DNA of 8,236 bases from an uncultured Collinsella sp. (GCA_902495265.1 CABUWR010000050.1:1-8236); one strand, 5' to 3'; positions 1-6,857 are shown, counted from the stretch's first letter. Numbers and translations are program-made. Notes: generated from the letters alone by a model not told the origin.

Positions 1-1
1 T

Positions 2-235
2 CTACAGACTGTTGATGCCCTCGCTGATAGCGTTCCATAGATCTTGGACCTTGCCTTTAAATGCAACGATGGCAATAATCGCGATCACCACAAGCACACC
101 CACCAAAATGGCGTACTCGGTGGTACCCTGCGCGCTCTCCTCCTGCAACAGCTCCTTGGCATGCTGGCGAGCGCGAATCGCCCGGCAAAAAGCCCAGCCC
201 TGGACCTTGCCGGCAACGTCAGTCATCGTGTTCAT
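2..235 (-). CDS. flp: Flp-family type IVb (Tad) pilin precursor
   Basis: This 77-residue protein is the likely major subunit of the Tad pilus. A hydrophilic leader of about 35 residues ends in QEESA. The pilin signature QGTTEYAILVG follows, then a hydrophobic helix (about residues 42-59) and a short amphipathic tail ending in NSL. Placing the conserved Glu-Tyr (E40-Y41) at mature positions 5 and 6, as in Flp pilins, puts prepilin-peptidase cleavage between A35 and Q36. The mature protein would then be about 42 residues. The usual -1 Gly is Ala here; cleavage after G37 is the alternative but would put Glu at +3. The ATG at 235 is chosen because GGGAGG (241-246) lies 5 nt upstream and overlaps the tadC stop codon. 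It is the last Tad gene visible, 10 nt after tadC, so it is probably translated from the same transcript. The leader is longer than in many Flp proteins. Confidence 0.88.
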   Translation of the reverse strand: MNTMTDVAGKVQGWAFCRAIRARQHAKELLQEESAQGTTEYAILVGVLVVIAIIAIVAFKGKVQDLWNAISEGINSL

Positions 236-245
236 GTATTCCTCC

Positions 246-887
246 CTACATCATCCCGCCTGCTCCCAGCAGCGGGCCCAATATGGACAGAAGCAACGCC
301 GGCAAGATGAGTGTGCCGGTGGGAATCAGCAGCTTGACGGGCGCACGCTCGATCTCGCGCTCGACCGCGGCGCGATGAGCCGCACGGATCTCGCGACTTT
401 GAGCAGCCAGCGTCTCGGCCAGCGGAGCGCCCAGGGCAAGCGCCTGCCCCACCGTGATGGCAAAGGTCTCGAGCGCCCTCACGTCCAAATCACGCGCGGC
501 AGCCAACAGCTCGGCCTCGCGCGTCCCCACGCCCACCTGCCACGCCATGCAGGCTCGCTCAAGACGGACGGCCAGCACCGACCGACGATTGGCGCAGAAA
601 ATCTCGAGCGCCGCGTCAAACGAAAGGCCGGCAGAAAGCCCCAAGCGCACCACGTCGATCATCTCGGACACCTCACCGAGCGACACCTGTGCCGGGCCGC
701 CCGCCCCAATCGCGCCCTTCATTCGCGCGGTCAGAGCATCAATCACCGAGCAGCTCGCAGCAATGACCAGTACCACCTCACGCTTGCACGCCTCTGCAAT
801 CTTGCGAGCATCCGCACGCTCCAAACCTGTCGCGGCAAATACACTCAGGGCACACAGACAGGCCGCGACCCCAACCAGGGCGCTCAT
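246..887 (-). CDS. tadC: Tad pilus inner-membrane platform protein TadC (T2SSF family)
   Basis: This 213-residue membrane protein is the second platform subunit, expected to partner TadB and sit above the TadA motor. A membrane helix spans about residues 2-20, and a further hydrophobic stretch covers about 37-50. The T2SSF-type helical domain runs from about 75 to 180 and contains LGLSAGLSFDAALE and, later, LALGAPLAETLAAQ. A C-terminal hydrophobic segment follows at about 184-207. It is shorter than the roughly 300 residues of proteobacterial TadC, which is common in actinobacterial loci. The ATG at 887 is chosen because it overlaps the tadB stop in an ATGA junction and has GGTGGAG just upstream. 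The frame stays open upstream to 1025, but that extension is Arg/Cys-rich and lies entirely inside tadB. Translational coupling to tadB is likely. Confidence 0.85.
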   Translation of the reverse strand: MSALVGVAACLCALSVFAATGLERADARKIAEACKREVVLVIAASCSVIDALTARMKGAIGAGGPAQVSLGEVSEMIDVVRLGLSAGLSFDAALEIFCANRRSVLAVRLERACMAWQVGVGTREAELLAAARDLDVRALETFAITVGQALALGAPLAETLAAQSREIRAAHRAAVEREIERAPVKLLIPTGTLILPALLLSILGPLLGAGGMM

Positions 888-1810
888 AACTCCACCCGCA
901 TAATGCGCCGGATAACTACCAGGGCAACGACGTTGAGGGCAAGCCCCAACACCACGGCGCCCGCACCAGCCGGCGTCGCAAGACCGCGGCGAAAGTCTGC
1001 CGAAAGCAAAGCCAGTACCGCGCACATGCCCGCCGGCATCGCTGCGACCATGTGTGCCGACATACGCGCCTGTGACGTCTTAACGTCCAGACGGCGTTTG
1101 AGCTCAATGCGCTCACCCACCATGCTCGACGCCTCGGACAGCAAGCCAGCAAGTGGAGCCCCGGTACGCTGCGATACTTTGAGCGCCAAGGTGACAAGCG
1201 AAAGGCCGGGGGCATCGATGCGAACGAGTAGGTCATCGAGTGCGTCGGTCGCCGAGATGCCGCAATCGATTGCCGCCGCCACCCGCAAAAACTCGGTATG
1301 CACCGGTTCTTGCGCATGGGCGCCCACAAAGCGCATGCCCTGTGCCAGCGAATGCCCCGAGGCAAGCGACATGGATAACGCCGTGAATGCCTCGGGCATG
1401 GCCTCTTCTACATCATGCTGCTCGCGTCGGCGATCGAAGGTGTCACGCGCGGCACCCACGCCAAACGGCGCCACCAGCCCCAAGACAAAGCCGATGGGCG
1501 ACAACGACGCAACGGCCAGCAAAACGCTGCAGATACCGCTCGACAGCAGCAGAAATGCCAGACGAGCCGCGTTATCCTCAATAGCAAACCCAAGGCGATC
1601 TGCGGGGATCAGCGACGCCCACGAGCGGGCAATCTTTGTCAGCAGGTCGTTTTCCACCAACTCACGCGGCAGCTTCTCCGCCATCGATTCGAGCGTCTGG
1701 CGCACCAGCTCCGCCGGCGGCATCCGCGGCACACGAGGCTCTGCCCCACACGCCGTCGCGACGGAAAGCCCCGCCAAACCCCCTACGACGAGGGGCATAG
1801 CGATCTCCAT
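884..1810 (-). CDS. tadB: Tad pilus inner-membrane platform protein TadB (T2SSF family)
   Basis: This 308-residue protein is the first of the paired T2SSF-domain platform proteins of the Tad system. It has an N-terminal hydrophobic helix (about 5-22) and a cytoplasmic stretch with LPRELVENDLLTKIARS. A hydrophobic region with two membrane passes follows (about 84-120). The T2SSF domain (about 137-250) contains MPEAFTALSMSLASGHSLAQG and, later, RTGAPLAGLLSEAS. A C-terminal membrane pair lies at about 253-271 and 281-301. Length and order match TadB. The ATG at 1810 has a near-ideal AGGAGG (1818-1823) with a 7-nt spacer. The start lies 28 nt inside the end of tadA, and the stop overlaps the tadC start by 4 nt, which supports one transcript with coupled translation. 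TadB and TadC resemble each other, but the 308-residue length and position directly after tadA support TadB. Confidence 0.88.
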   Translation of the reverse strand: MEIAMPLVVGGLAGLSVATACGAEPRVPRMPPAELVRQTLESMAEKLPRELVENDLLTKIARSWASLIPADRLGFAIEDNAARLAFLLLSSGICSVLLAVASLSPIGFVLGLVAPFGVGAARDTFDRRREQHDVEEAMPEAFTALSMSLASGHSLAQGMRFVGAHAQEPVHTEFLRVAAAIDCGISATDALDDLLVRIDAPGLSLVTLALKVSQRTGAPLAGLLSEASSMVGERIELKRRLDVKTSQARMSAHMVAAMPAGMCAVLALLSADFRRGLATPAGAGAVVLGLALNVVALVVIRRIMRVEL

Positions 1811-3030
1811 TCGTCCACCTCCTCTTGCGTGAGCGTTCCCGACCGCAAGCCCTCCGCAATAAACGGCGGCTCGCGGTCGAGCGTCCAGGTGCGTTCGGCG
1901 GCATCAAAAGTCACGTAGCGTTCGAGCTCAACACCGCCCGACGCGCCGCGGCGAACCCCCGAATATGAGGCGACAAAGCGCCTACCATCTGCATGACGCT
2001 CGGACATCACGATGCCGTCGAGCGCCATGGCGATCTGCTCTTCGATAAGCTCACTCGGCAAATCGATGCCGTAGCGCGCAAGCAGCGTCAGGCGAACCAC
2101 GGTCTCCTGCTCGGTACCCGCATGGAGCGTGGTGAGCGAGCCGTCGTGGCCCGTGTTCATGGCCTGCAGCATGTCGCAGCACTCGGCACCGCGCACCTCG
2201 CCCACGACAATGCGGTCGGGGCGCATACGCAGAGCATTGGTCACCAGGTCACGAATCGTCACCGCACCCTCGCCCTCGATTGACGCCTCACGCGCCTCCA
2301 GACGGACAACGTGTGGGTGATGTGCAAACTTGAGCTCGGCGGAATCCTCGATCGTCACGATGCGCTCGCCGGTGGAAATCTCGCACGACAGCAGCTGCGC
2401 ATACCAAAGCGGCAGTGACCCCAACCCCACAAGCTCGTCCAGCGAACAGATACGGTCCGAGAACTTACGAATGGTAAGGATTGGCCCGTCGATCGCCACG
2501 GGTGGAATCACCGCGTTGACGCGATAACCCGTCTTGAGGCGGGCGTTGACGATGGGGCTACGCTCGTCGATACGACGGCCGAGCGGCGAGATGATGCGGT
2601 CGATGAGCACACGGATCTGCTCGTCGTCCTCAAACGCGTGCTCGATGGGATACAAAACGCCGTTGCGCTCAAAAAAGGCAGAGCGACAGCCGTTGACCAT
2701 GATTTCGGTAACGGTGTCATCCTCGATGAGCGGCTGCAGCGGTCCCAGGCCCACCACGTCATCTAGGATCTCGTCGATGATGGTCTCACGCTCAGGCGTC
2801 GCCAAGTCGGTCGGCTCTTCCACGTTGAGCGCCGCTTCCACTGCCGGACGTAGCTCAGAGCGGGCAAAGGCCAGGTCGACGTAGGCACTGATGCGTGCCA
2901 CCTCGTCGTAGCCCACGCGGTTCATCACCGCACGCTTGGTGCGGCGTTTAACGGCACGGCGGCGTCCCGCATCAACGGGGGCAGCCGCGGCGGCCGCGCC
3001 AGCGGCTTTAATCCTCGTCTGCAGACTCAT
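1783..3030 (-). CDS. tadA: Tad pilus secretion ATPase TadA/CpaF, lacking the Walker A P-loop
   Basis: This 415-residue protein belongs to the CpaF/TadA branch of the secretion ATPase (GspE/VirB11) family, the motor that drives pilus assembly. The N-terminal part has the family segments [25 protein letters not shown] (91-115) and [14 protein letters not shown] (164-177), then LTIRKFS (185-191). The Asp box TIEDSAEL (226-233), Walker B region [12 protein letters not shown] (270-281) and His box [12 protein letters not shown] (293-304) are intact. The Walker A segment expected between LLSC (213-216) and the Asp box is absent: EISTGERI follows directly, with only about 10 residues between them. 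The protein contains no Gly-Lys dipeptide at all. Family members normally carry GGTGSGKTT-type sequence here, so about 25-30 residues appear deleted in frame. ATP binding should be lost if this is real. The ATG at 3030 overlaps the tadZ stop (ATGA). Confidence 0.85.
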   Translation of the reverse strand: MSLQTRIKAAGAAAAAAPVDAGRRRAVKRRTKRAVMNRVGYDEVARISAYVDLAFARSELRPAVEAALNVEEPTDLATPERETIIDEILDDVVGLGPLQPLIEDDTVTEIMVNGCRSAFFERNGVLYPIEHAFEDDEQIRVLIDRIISPLGRRIDERSPIVNARLKTGYRVNAVIPPVAIDGPILTIRKFSDRICSLDELVGLGSLPLWYAQLLSCEISTGERIVTIEDSAELKFAHHPHVVRLEAREASIEGEGAVTIRDLVTNALRMRPDRIVVGEVRGAECCDMLQAMNTGHDGSLTTLHAGTEQETVVRLTLLARYGIDLPSELIEEQIAMALDGIVMSERHADGRRFVASYSGVRRGASGGVELERYVTFDAAERTWTLDREPPFIAEGLRSGTLTQEEVDEWRSLCPSS

Positions 3031-4676
3031 CGCGAATCACCCTCACGCGACCAGGGAAGACGGATGCGCGGGCGCTCGGTACGGGTCGCGCGGTCAGCGA
3101 CCATATCGCTCCAGGGACCGACGGCGCAGCCCAGCTCCACGAGCATCTCGCGCGTGGCCTCGCGCACGCTAGTCGCAAAAGCGCTCGTCTGGCCCACCGC
3201 CTCGTCGGCGCGACCGAATGCCATGAGCGCGGCCAAATCCTGACCGCCATCGGCAATGCGGATCTTGGAGCTCAGTGCGCAGGCAATCTCAAAGCGCATG
3301 GCGACGTCCTCGTCGGCACCGCGCGCACCAAACCGGTTGAACACGGCGCTCATGCGCGTGCGTGGCACGCCCACGCGGCTCGCCAGCTCAATGACGCGTG
3401 AAGCGGATGTCGCGGACGATACCGCCGCATCGCCTACGACCAGGCAACGGTCGCTCGCCGCCACCGCGGCGGCCACGGCATCACCCCAAAAGACCGAGGT
3501 GTCGACAAAGACCACGTCGGATTCGCGACGCAAAACATCGAGCAATAGCTCCACCGGACGCGCCATGAGCTCGGCCTTCTCGGGGGCCGCGACAGGTCCC
3601 CAGAGCGTGACGCCCGCGGCGACGCGCATCGATGCGGCCACGATATCCGGCTCGGCAAGTGCGCCCGCCGCCGACGGCTCGATAAGCGTCGCCATATCGT
3701 GTGGGGCATCGACACCCAGCAGATCGTATAGGTTTCCAAACATGAGGTCCAAGTCGAGCACAGCGGCACGCAAACCCAACAGCGACGCCGCATGCGCCAT
3801 GGTGGCAACGATCGTCGACTTGCCGCAACCGCCCGAACCCGAGACGACGCAGACGACCGGCGCCCGACGCGGCGGAATCGAAGCGTCCGCCGACGGCGCG
3901 GGGGCCGACGGTGCAGGAACCGGCGACACGGACGCGGGCGATAACATCCCCGTCTCCCCCGCCGCGGTCACGCGCTGAGCCCAAGCCGGCATGGCAGGCT
4001 GCCCGGGCTGCGGTTCCGAAGCCAAGGACGCAGCGGCACACGGCTCGCCAACCCCGGCAAAACCCTCGACCTCGTCGAGCTCATCGGCCAGATTTACGCC
4101 GTGCACGTATCCCATATCTTCAGCCGGAACGTCATCGCCATACGGTACCGGCCCTCCAGCGTCATCGTATGCAAGGGGGTCCCGGGGGCGCCGACCATGC
4201 TCGGCTTCCGCTTTTCCATATTCATCAACACGCGGGCCTCTTGTAGCGCGAGGCGCCCCGGGTTCCCTATCAACAAAAGCATCGGGCTCAATCGTCATGC
4301 GCCGATCGGAATCAACCGTTCCCTCGCCCGTGCGCCCGTTGCCGCACAAACTGTGCGCAGCGATGACCTCGGTCGCCCCCGCGCGAAACAGCCCTTCGAT
4401 ATCCGACGGGTCGAGCGTCTCGATCAACACGACGACGCGACTCACACGGCCCTCGGCCGTCAGGCGTGCAACGGTCTTCCGCACGTCTTCGGTATCGAAC
4501 AGAGATGCCGCGATGATGGCGGCACCGCGGCGCGAGGGAAACGCCCGCGCCATGGATACCAGCCCGTCCAGATCCCCCACGCGAAGCACCTGTGCGCCCA
4601 CATCGCGACCCTCGACTTCCTGCTGTAGCAGCCCGTAATCGCCGCACGCGCAGCACGCAAGCCAGATCGCCTTCAT
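3027..4676 (-). CDS. tadZ: TadZ/CpaE-like pilus localisation ATPase (receiver-like domain plus MinD/ParA-type domain)
   Basis: This 549-residue protein is TadZ/CpaE-like, the family that positions the Tad machine in the cell. Residues 1-110 look like a degenerate receiver domain, with VVVLIETLDPSDIEGLFRAGATEVIAA (81-107), but no clear phospho-acceptor Asp follows the hydrophobic strand AAIIAASLF. A long acidic then Pro/Ala-rich linker (about 111-270) separates it from a P-loop ATPase domain. Walker A is GSGGCGKS (280-287), the switch region AVLDLDLMFGNLYDLLGVD (306-324), and Walker B DVVFVDTSV (387-395). The Lys expected at the start of a deviant Walker A (KGGxGK) is Ser, as seen variably in TadZ/CpaE proteins. 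The ATG at 4676 is chosen because GGAGG (4686-4690) lies 9 nt upstream and the start shares one base with the cpaB stop (TGATG). An open frame reaches 4799 but is an Arg-rich extension inside cpaB. Confidence 0.85.
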   Translation of the reverse strand: MKAIWLACCACGDYGLLQQEVEGRDVGAQVLRVGDLDGLVSMARAFPSRRGAAIIAASLFDTEDVRKTVARLTAEGRVSRVVVLIETLDPSDIEGLFRAGATEVIAAHSLCGNGRTGEGTVDSDRRMTIEPDAFVDREPGAPRATRGPRVDEYGKAEAEHGRRPRDPLAYDDAGGPVPYGDDVPAEDMGYVHGVNLADELDEVEGFAGVGEPCAAASLASEPQPGQPAMPAWAQRVTAAGETGMLSPASVSPVPAPSAPAPSADASIPPRRAPVVCVVSGSGGCGKSTIVATMAHAASLLGLRAAVLDLDLMFGNLYDLLGVDAPHDMATLIEPSAAGALAEPDIVAASMRVAAGVTLWGPVAAPEKAELMARPVELLLDVLRRESDVVFVDTSVFWGDAVAAAVAASDRCLVVGDAAVSSATSASRVIELASRVGVPRTRMSAVFNRFGARGADEDVAMRFEIACALSSKIRIADGGQDLAALMAFGRADEAVGQTSAFATSVREATREMLVELGCAVGPWSDMVADRATRTERPRIRLPWSREGDSR

Positions 4677-5335
4677 CACTCGTCGCCTCCGCTCTTTTTG
4701 CCGCGCGCCGTGGCGGGAATCGTCAAGCTGACCGTTCCCTTTCCCGAGGCTCCCAGCAATTCCTTGACATCTTCGGGGTCTGCCGCCAGCGTCACCCACT
4801 CGATCTTGCCTTCACGCGTGGTGCCGGCATCTTCGCTGGTATCGATCACGTACGCGCCGCACAAACGATCGGTCACGCCATCTTTTTGCACGTACACATC
4901 CACATAGCTGCCCACGCCCGTGGCGCCGCCGACCGAGTGCTCGGCATCGACCGCCACCGAAACGGCAACCTTGCCTTTAGGCACCTCGAGCTTGTGGCTC
5001 TCGGCCTTGGTGTAGACATTGCAAATCACGGCGTTTTTGGGAATGCGCGAGGTCGTCACGTCGCCGCGCACCTGACGCAGCTCGGTCGCCGCATCACGCG
5101 GCAACAGACTCGCCAGCCATTCCTGAGTTATGACATTGGTCTCGTCGAGGGTCTCGCCCGCATCGATATCGCGCGCCGCGACGCACACCTCAACGCGGTC
5201 GCCGCCGTATTTTGCCAAAGTCTCGGCCTGGGCCTGCTCGGCTTGCGAGCGGATCGACGAGCCGTAGACCATGCAGAGCGCCGCGGCAAGCACGCCCGCG
5301 ACCAGACTGATGGCGATGCGCTTGCTCTTGTTCAC
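4676..5335 (-). CDS. cpaB: Flp pilus assembly protein CpaB/RcpC (SAF domain)
   Basis: This 219-residue protein is anchored by one N-terminal membrane helix (about 7-25, ISLVAGVLAAALCMVYG), with the rest outside the membrane. A SAF-type domain (about 47-110) includes VCVAARDIDAGETLDETNV and GDVTTSRIPKNAVI. The RcpC region (about 118-170) includes VPKGKVAVSVAVDAEHSVGG and VGSYVDVYV. This is the CpaB/RcpC arrangement. In diderms RcpC works with the secretin; its role in a monoderm envelope is not settled. It is the first gene of the Tad operon, which makes the upstream gap the likely control region. The start is the GTG at 5335, with AGAGGAG (5341-5347) 5 nt upstream. The frame is open to an ATG at 5419, but those 28 residues lack the family character and that start has no comparable ribosome site. 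The C-terminus is short and charged (GKKSGGDE). Confidence 0.85.
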   Translation of the reverse strand: MNKSKRIAISLVAGVLAAALCMVYGSSIRSQAEQAQAETLAKYGGDRVEVCVAARDIDAGETLDETNVITQEWLASLLPRDAATELRQVRGDVTTSRIPKNAVICNVYTKAESHKLEVPKGKVAVSVAVDAEHSVGGATGVGSYVDVYVQKDGVTDRLCGAYVIDTSEDAGTTREGKIEWVTLAADPEDVKELLGASGKGTVSLTIPATARGKKSGGDE

Positions 5336-5340
5336 GGCCG

Positions 5341-5347
5341 CTCCTCT
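5341..5347 (-). promoter_or_regulatory. Ribosome binding site fixing the cpaB GTG start
   Basis: AGAGGAG on the minus strand lies 5 nt before the GTG at 5335. This favours the GTG over the upstream in-frame ATG at 5419. Confidence 0.65.
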
Positions 5348-5350
5348 CAA

Positions 5351-5376
5351 GGTAGCACCGGGCAAATGCCCGTACC
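5351..5376 (-). promoter_or_regulatory. Leader hairpin next to the cpaB ribosome binding site
   Basis: CGGGC (5359-5363) and GCCCG (5368-5372) pair around a 4-nt AAAT loop. GGTA (5351-5354) and TACC (5373-5376) extend the stem across a one-sided 4-nt bulge. In the mRNA the structure ends 4 nt before the AGAGGAG ribosome site of cpaB. No U-tract follows, so it is not an intrinsic terminator. It may affect translation start or mRNA stability. Confidence 0.4.
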
Positions 5377-5445
5377 ACCATTGTCTGGGCGACCAGGGCG
5401 CAAAGCGGCGCAATCGCAATCTTGGTTTTACGTGTCAAACCAATT

Positions 5446-5496
5446 GCTGACCAAAAGCTGACCAGCCCGTCAAGCTCGTGGCAAGGTTTTGGTCAG
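5446..5496. repeat. TGACCA direct and inverted repeats (possible operator)
   Basis: On the plus strand GCTGACCA occurs at 5446-5453 and again at 5457-5464, exactly 11 bp apart, so both copies face the same side of the helix. CTGACCAAAA (5447-5456) has an exact inverted copy, TTTTGGTCAG, at 5487-5496. The cluster lies about 110-160 bp upstream of the cpaB start codon, where a transcription factor could control the Tad operon. No regulator family can be named from these motifs. Confidence 0.45.
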
Positions 5497-5535
5497 AACG
5501 TCGGCAAAACGCATATTTCGAGGCGCTTTGGCAGC

Positions 5536-5570
5536 AAAAAAGCCGCCTCCCAAGCAGTTAGGAGACGGCT
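5536..5570 (-). terminator. Intrinsic terminator downstream of rsgA
   Basis: Read on the minus strand, a 10-bp stem (AGCCGTCTCC with GGAGGCGGCT, one G-U pair) encloses a 10-nt loop. A run of six T follows (5536-5541, partly overlapping the stem). It begins 17 nt after the rsgA stop codon. It should separate rsgA from the Tad operon, so the Tad genes probably need their own promoter. Confidence 0.85.
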
Positions 5571-5587
5571 GTCATAGGAAAATTCAA

Positions 5588-6772
5588 TTACAGATGGACA
5601 TCGGGGTCGAGCATTTGGGCACTCACGCGCATGGATGACGCCAGGTTTTGGAACGTCTCCAGGCGCAGGCTGTCGATCTGTCCCGCGTCCTCGGCCTCGC
5701 GAACGGCGCAACCCGGCTCGTGAGTGTGCGTACAATCGCCAAACCGGCACGCACGCGACGCCTCGACGATCTCAGGGAAGGCACGCGCCAGACCCCGCTC
5801 ATGCCCCACAAGCGGCAGGCTGCGCAGGCCCGGGGCATCGGCGATCACGCCGGCGTCGCCCGGCAGCGCCACCATCACGCGCGCAACCGTGGTGTGGCGA
5901 CCCTGGTCATCACGCTCGCGCACGCCGCCAGTGGCCAGCGCATCGTGGCCCAGCAGCGCATTGAGCAGCGTCGACTTGCCGGCGCCCGACTCGCCCAAGA
6001 TCATGGCACAGCTCCCAGCCGGCACGCAGGCGCGAACCTCGTCCAGGCCGAGGCCCTCGGCAGAAGACGTCACGATCACGCGCACGTCCGGACCCACCAG
6101 ACGGCGCACGCGGTCCAGATCGCGCTCGAGCTCATCGGCCTCGCAGCGGTCGGCCTTGGTGAGCACCACCACCGGCTCGGCATCGCAATCGAGCGCCAAC
6201 ACCAGTGAGCGCGCCACGCGATCGAGCAGCACCTCGCCGGCGCCGAGCGCCTGCACGATCAGCACGCTGTCAACGTTAGAGCAGAGCACCTGGCGCTCCC
6301 CGCGGGCACGGCCGCGCCAGCGCTCAAAGCTCGTACGGCGCGGCAGTACGCACTCGATGACGCCCATGTCGTGCCCGGGAGCACGGCGAACCGCCACGCG
6401 GTCGCCCACGGCGGGCAGCAAGACCTCGTCCTCGCCACGCGACTTGGCAAACCCTACGGCATGCTCGGCACGAAACGTGTCATCGGCAGTTGCCACCAGC
6501 GGAAACCCGCGGTCCAGGCGCACCACGGCACCGAGCTGCATCTGCTCGGGCTCCTCGGCCTGGGCGCAAAAGTCGTCAAATGCAGCCTGCTGAGCCGCAT
6601 CGACCGGCAGGTCATCGAACGCCGGAACATCCCGCAGCGCGTCAAGCCCCGGCACACTCGCCAGCAACTCCTCAGCAGACGCAGGGGCTTCGGTCGCAAG
6701 CTTCCGACGACGGTCACGCTTAGCCCGCGCCCCCGTCGTCTTTTTCTTCGCCTTAGCCTTAGCCTTAGCCAC
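5588..6772 (-). CDS. rsgA: Ribosome small-subunit-dependent GTPase RsgA (YjeQ) with extended basic N-terminus
   Basis: This 394-residue protein is RsgA, the GTPase that acts late in 30S ribosome maturation. An OB-fold segment (about 80-165, with VGDRVAV at 122-128) precedes a circularly permuted GTPase domain. G4 is TKAD (205-208), G5 SSAEG (236-240), G1 GESGAGKST (260-268), the switch region RHTT (292-295) and G3 DAPG (312-315). The order G4-G5-G1-G2-G3 is diagnostic of the family. A C-terminal zinc-binding set follows: Cys342, Cys347, His349 and Cys355 in CRFGDCTHTHEPGC. The usual family length is about 290-350. The surplus is an N-terminal Lys/Ala/Arg tail (2-24) and an acidic linker. The GTG at 6772 has GGGAGG (6778-6783) 5 nt upstream. 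An open frame reaches 6859, but it would run through the upstream terminator. Confidence 0.93.
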   Translation of the reverse strand: MAKAKAKAKKKTTGARAKRDRRRKLATEAPASAEELLASVPGLDALRDVPAFDDLPVDAAQQAAFDDFCAQAEEPEQMQLGAVVRLDRGFPLVATADDTFRAEHAVGFAKSRGEDEVLLPAVGDRVAVRRAPGHDMGVIECVLPRRTSFERWRGRARGERQVLCSNVDSVLIVQALGAGEVLLDRVARSLVLALDCDAEPVVVLTKADRCEADELERDLDRVRRLVGPDVRVIVTSSAEGLGLDEVRACVPAGSCAMILGESGAGKSTLLNALLGHDALATGGVRERDDQGRHTTVARVMVALPGDAGVIADAPGLRSLPLVGHERGLARAFPEIVEASRACRFGDCTHTHEPGCAVREAEDAGQIDSLRLETFQNLASSMRVSAQMLDPDVHL

Positions 6773-6777
6773 AAACG

Positions 6778-6783
6778 CCTCCC
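6778..6783 (-). promoter_or_regulatory. Ribosome binding site fixing the rsgA GTG start
   Basis: GGGAGG on the minus strand lies 5 nt before the GTG at 6772. It supports this start over the more distal in-frame ATG at 6859, which lies upstream of a terminator. Confidence 0.7.
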
Positions 6784-6810
6784 AGCACCAAAAATCACAA
6801 CTGAGCAGGT

Positions 6811-6838
6811 ATTTTACCCACAAAAAAGAGTCGGTCGA
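6811..6838 (-). promoter_or_regulatory. Candidate rsgA promoter
   Basis: On the minus strand TAAAAT (6811-6816) is a good -10 box. A weak -35-like TCGACC (6833-6838) lies 16 nt upstream, inside the stem of the preceding terminator. A start near 6804 would give a leader of about 30 nt. It is the only promoter-like element between that terminator and rsgA, but the -35 match is poor. Confidence 0.35.
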
Positions 6839-6857
6839 GCAACCGCTCGACCGACTC
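6822..6857 (-). terminator. Strong intrinsic terminator after the P-type ATPase gene
   Basis: GAGTCGGTCGAGC (6828-6840) and its exact inverse (6845-6857) form a perfect 13-bp stem around a 4-nt loop. On the minus strand a run of six T (6822-6827) follows directly. The orientation fits termination of the ATPase transcript about 160 nt after its stop codon. Confidence 0.9.

Larger units (their letters stand above)
5336..5535 (-). promoter_or_regulatory. Regulatory gap upstream of the Tad operon
   Basis: This 200-nt stretch between the rsgA terminator and the cpaB start must carry any operon-specific promoter. It contains a perfect TTGACA on the minus strand (5433-5438), but no convincing -10 box 16-18 nt downstream. 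A second option is TTGGTC (5449-5454) with TAAAAC (5425-5430). It also holds repeated TGACCA-type motifs and a hairpin next to the ribosome site, listed separately. The exact transcription start cannot be fixed from sequence alone. Confidence 0.4.

Noticed and set aside
888..1025. Upstream extension of tadC to an ATG at 1025
   Set aside because: The added residues are Arg/Cys/Gly-rich and fully overlap tadB. The ATG at 887 has the ATGA junction and a purine-rich ribosome site.
12..1832. Long plus-strand open frame (606 codons) antisense to tadB, tadC and flp
   Set aside because: Its product is Ser/Arg/Thr-rich with no recognisable domain, and it lies opposite three clear Tad genes. GC-rich codon bias readily leaves such frames open.
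1783..3030. tadA as a frameshifted pseudogene
   Set aside because: The frame is continuous and all downstream motifs are in register. The lesion is a clean in-frame loss, so it is kept as a CDS with a defect noted.
4677..4799. Upstream extension of tadZ to 4799
   Set aside because: The extra 41 residues are basic and overlap cpaB. The ATG at 4676 has GGAGG and overlaps the cpaB stop by one base.
4592..5461. Plus-strand open frame opposite cpaB and the tadZ start
   Set aside because: It is His/Arg-rich without family features and runs through the regulatory gap. cpaB on the other strand has clear SAF and RcpC features.
5336..5535. A riboswitch in the Tad operon leader
   Set aside because: I saw no conserved core of a known class, only a short bulged hairpin and DNA repeats.
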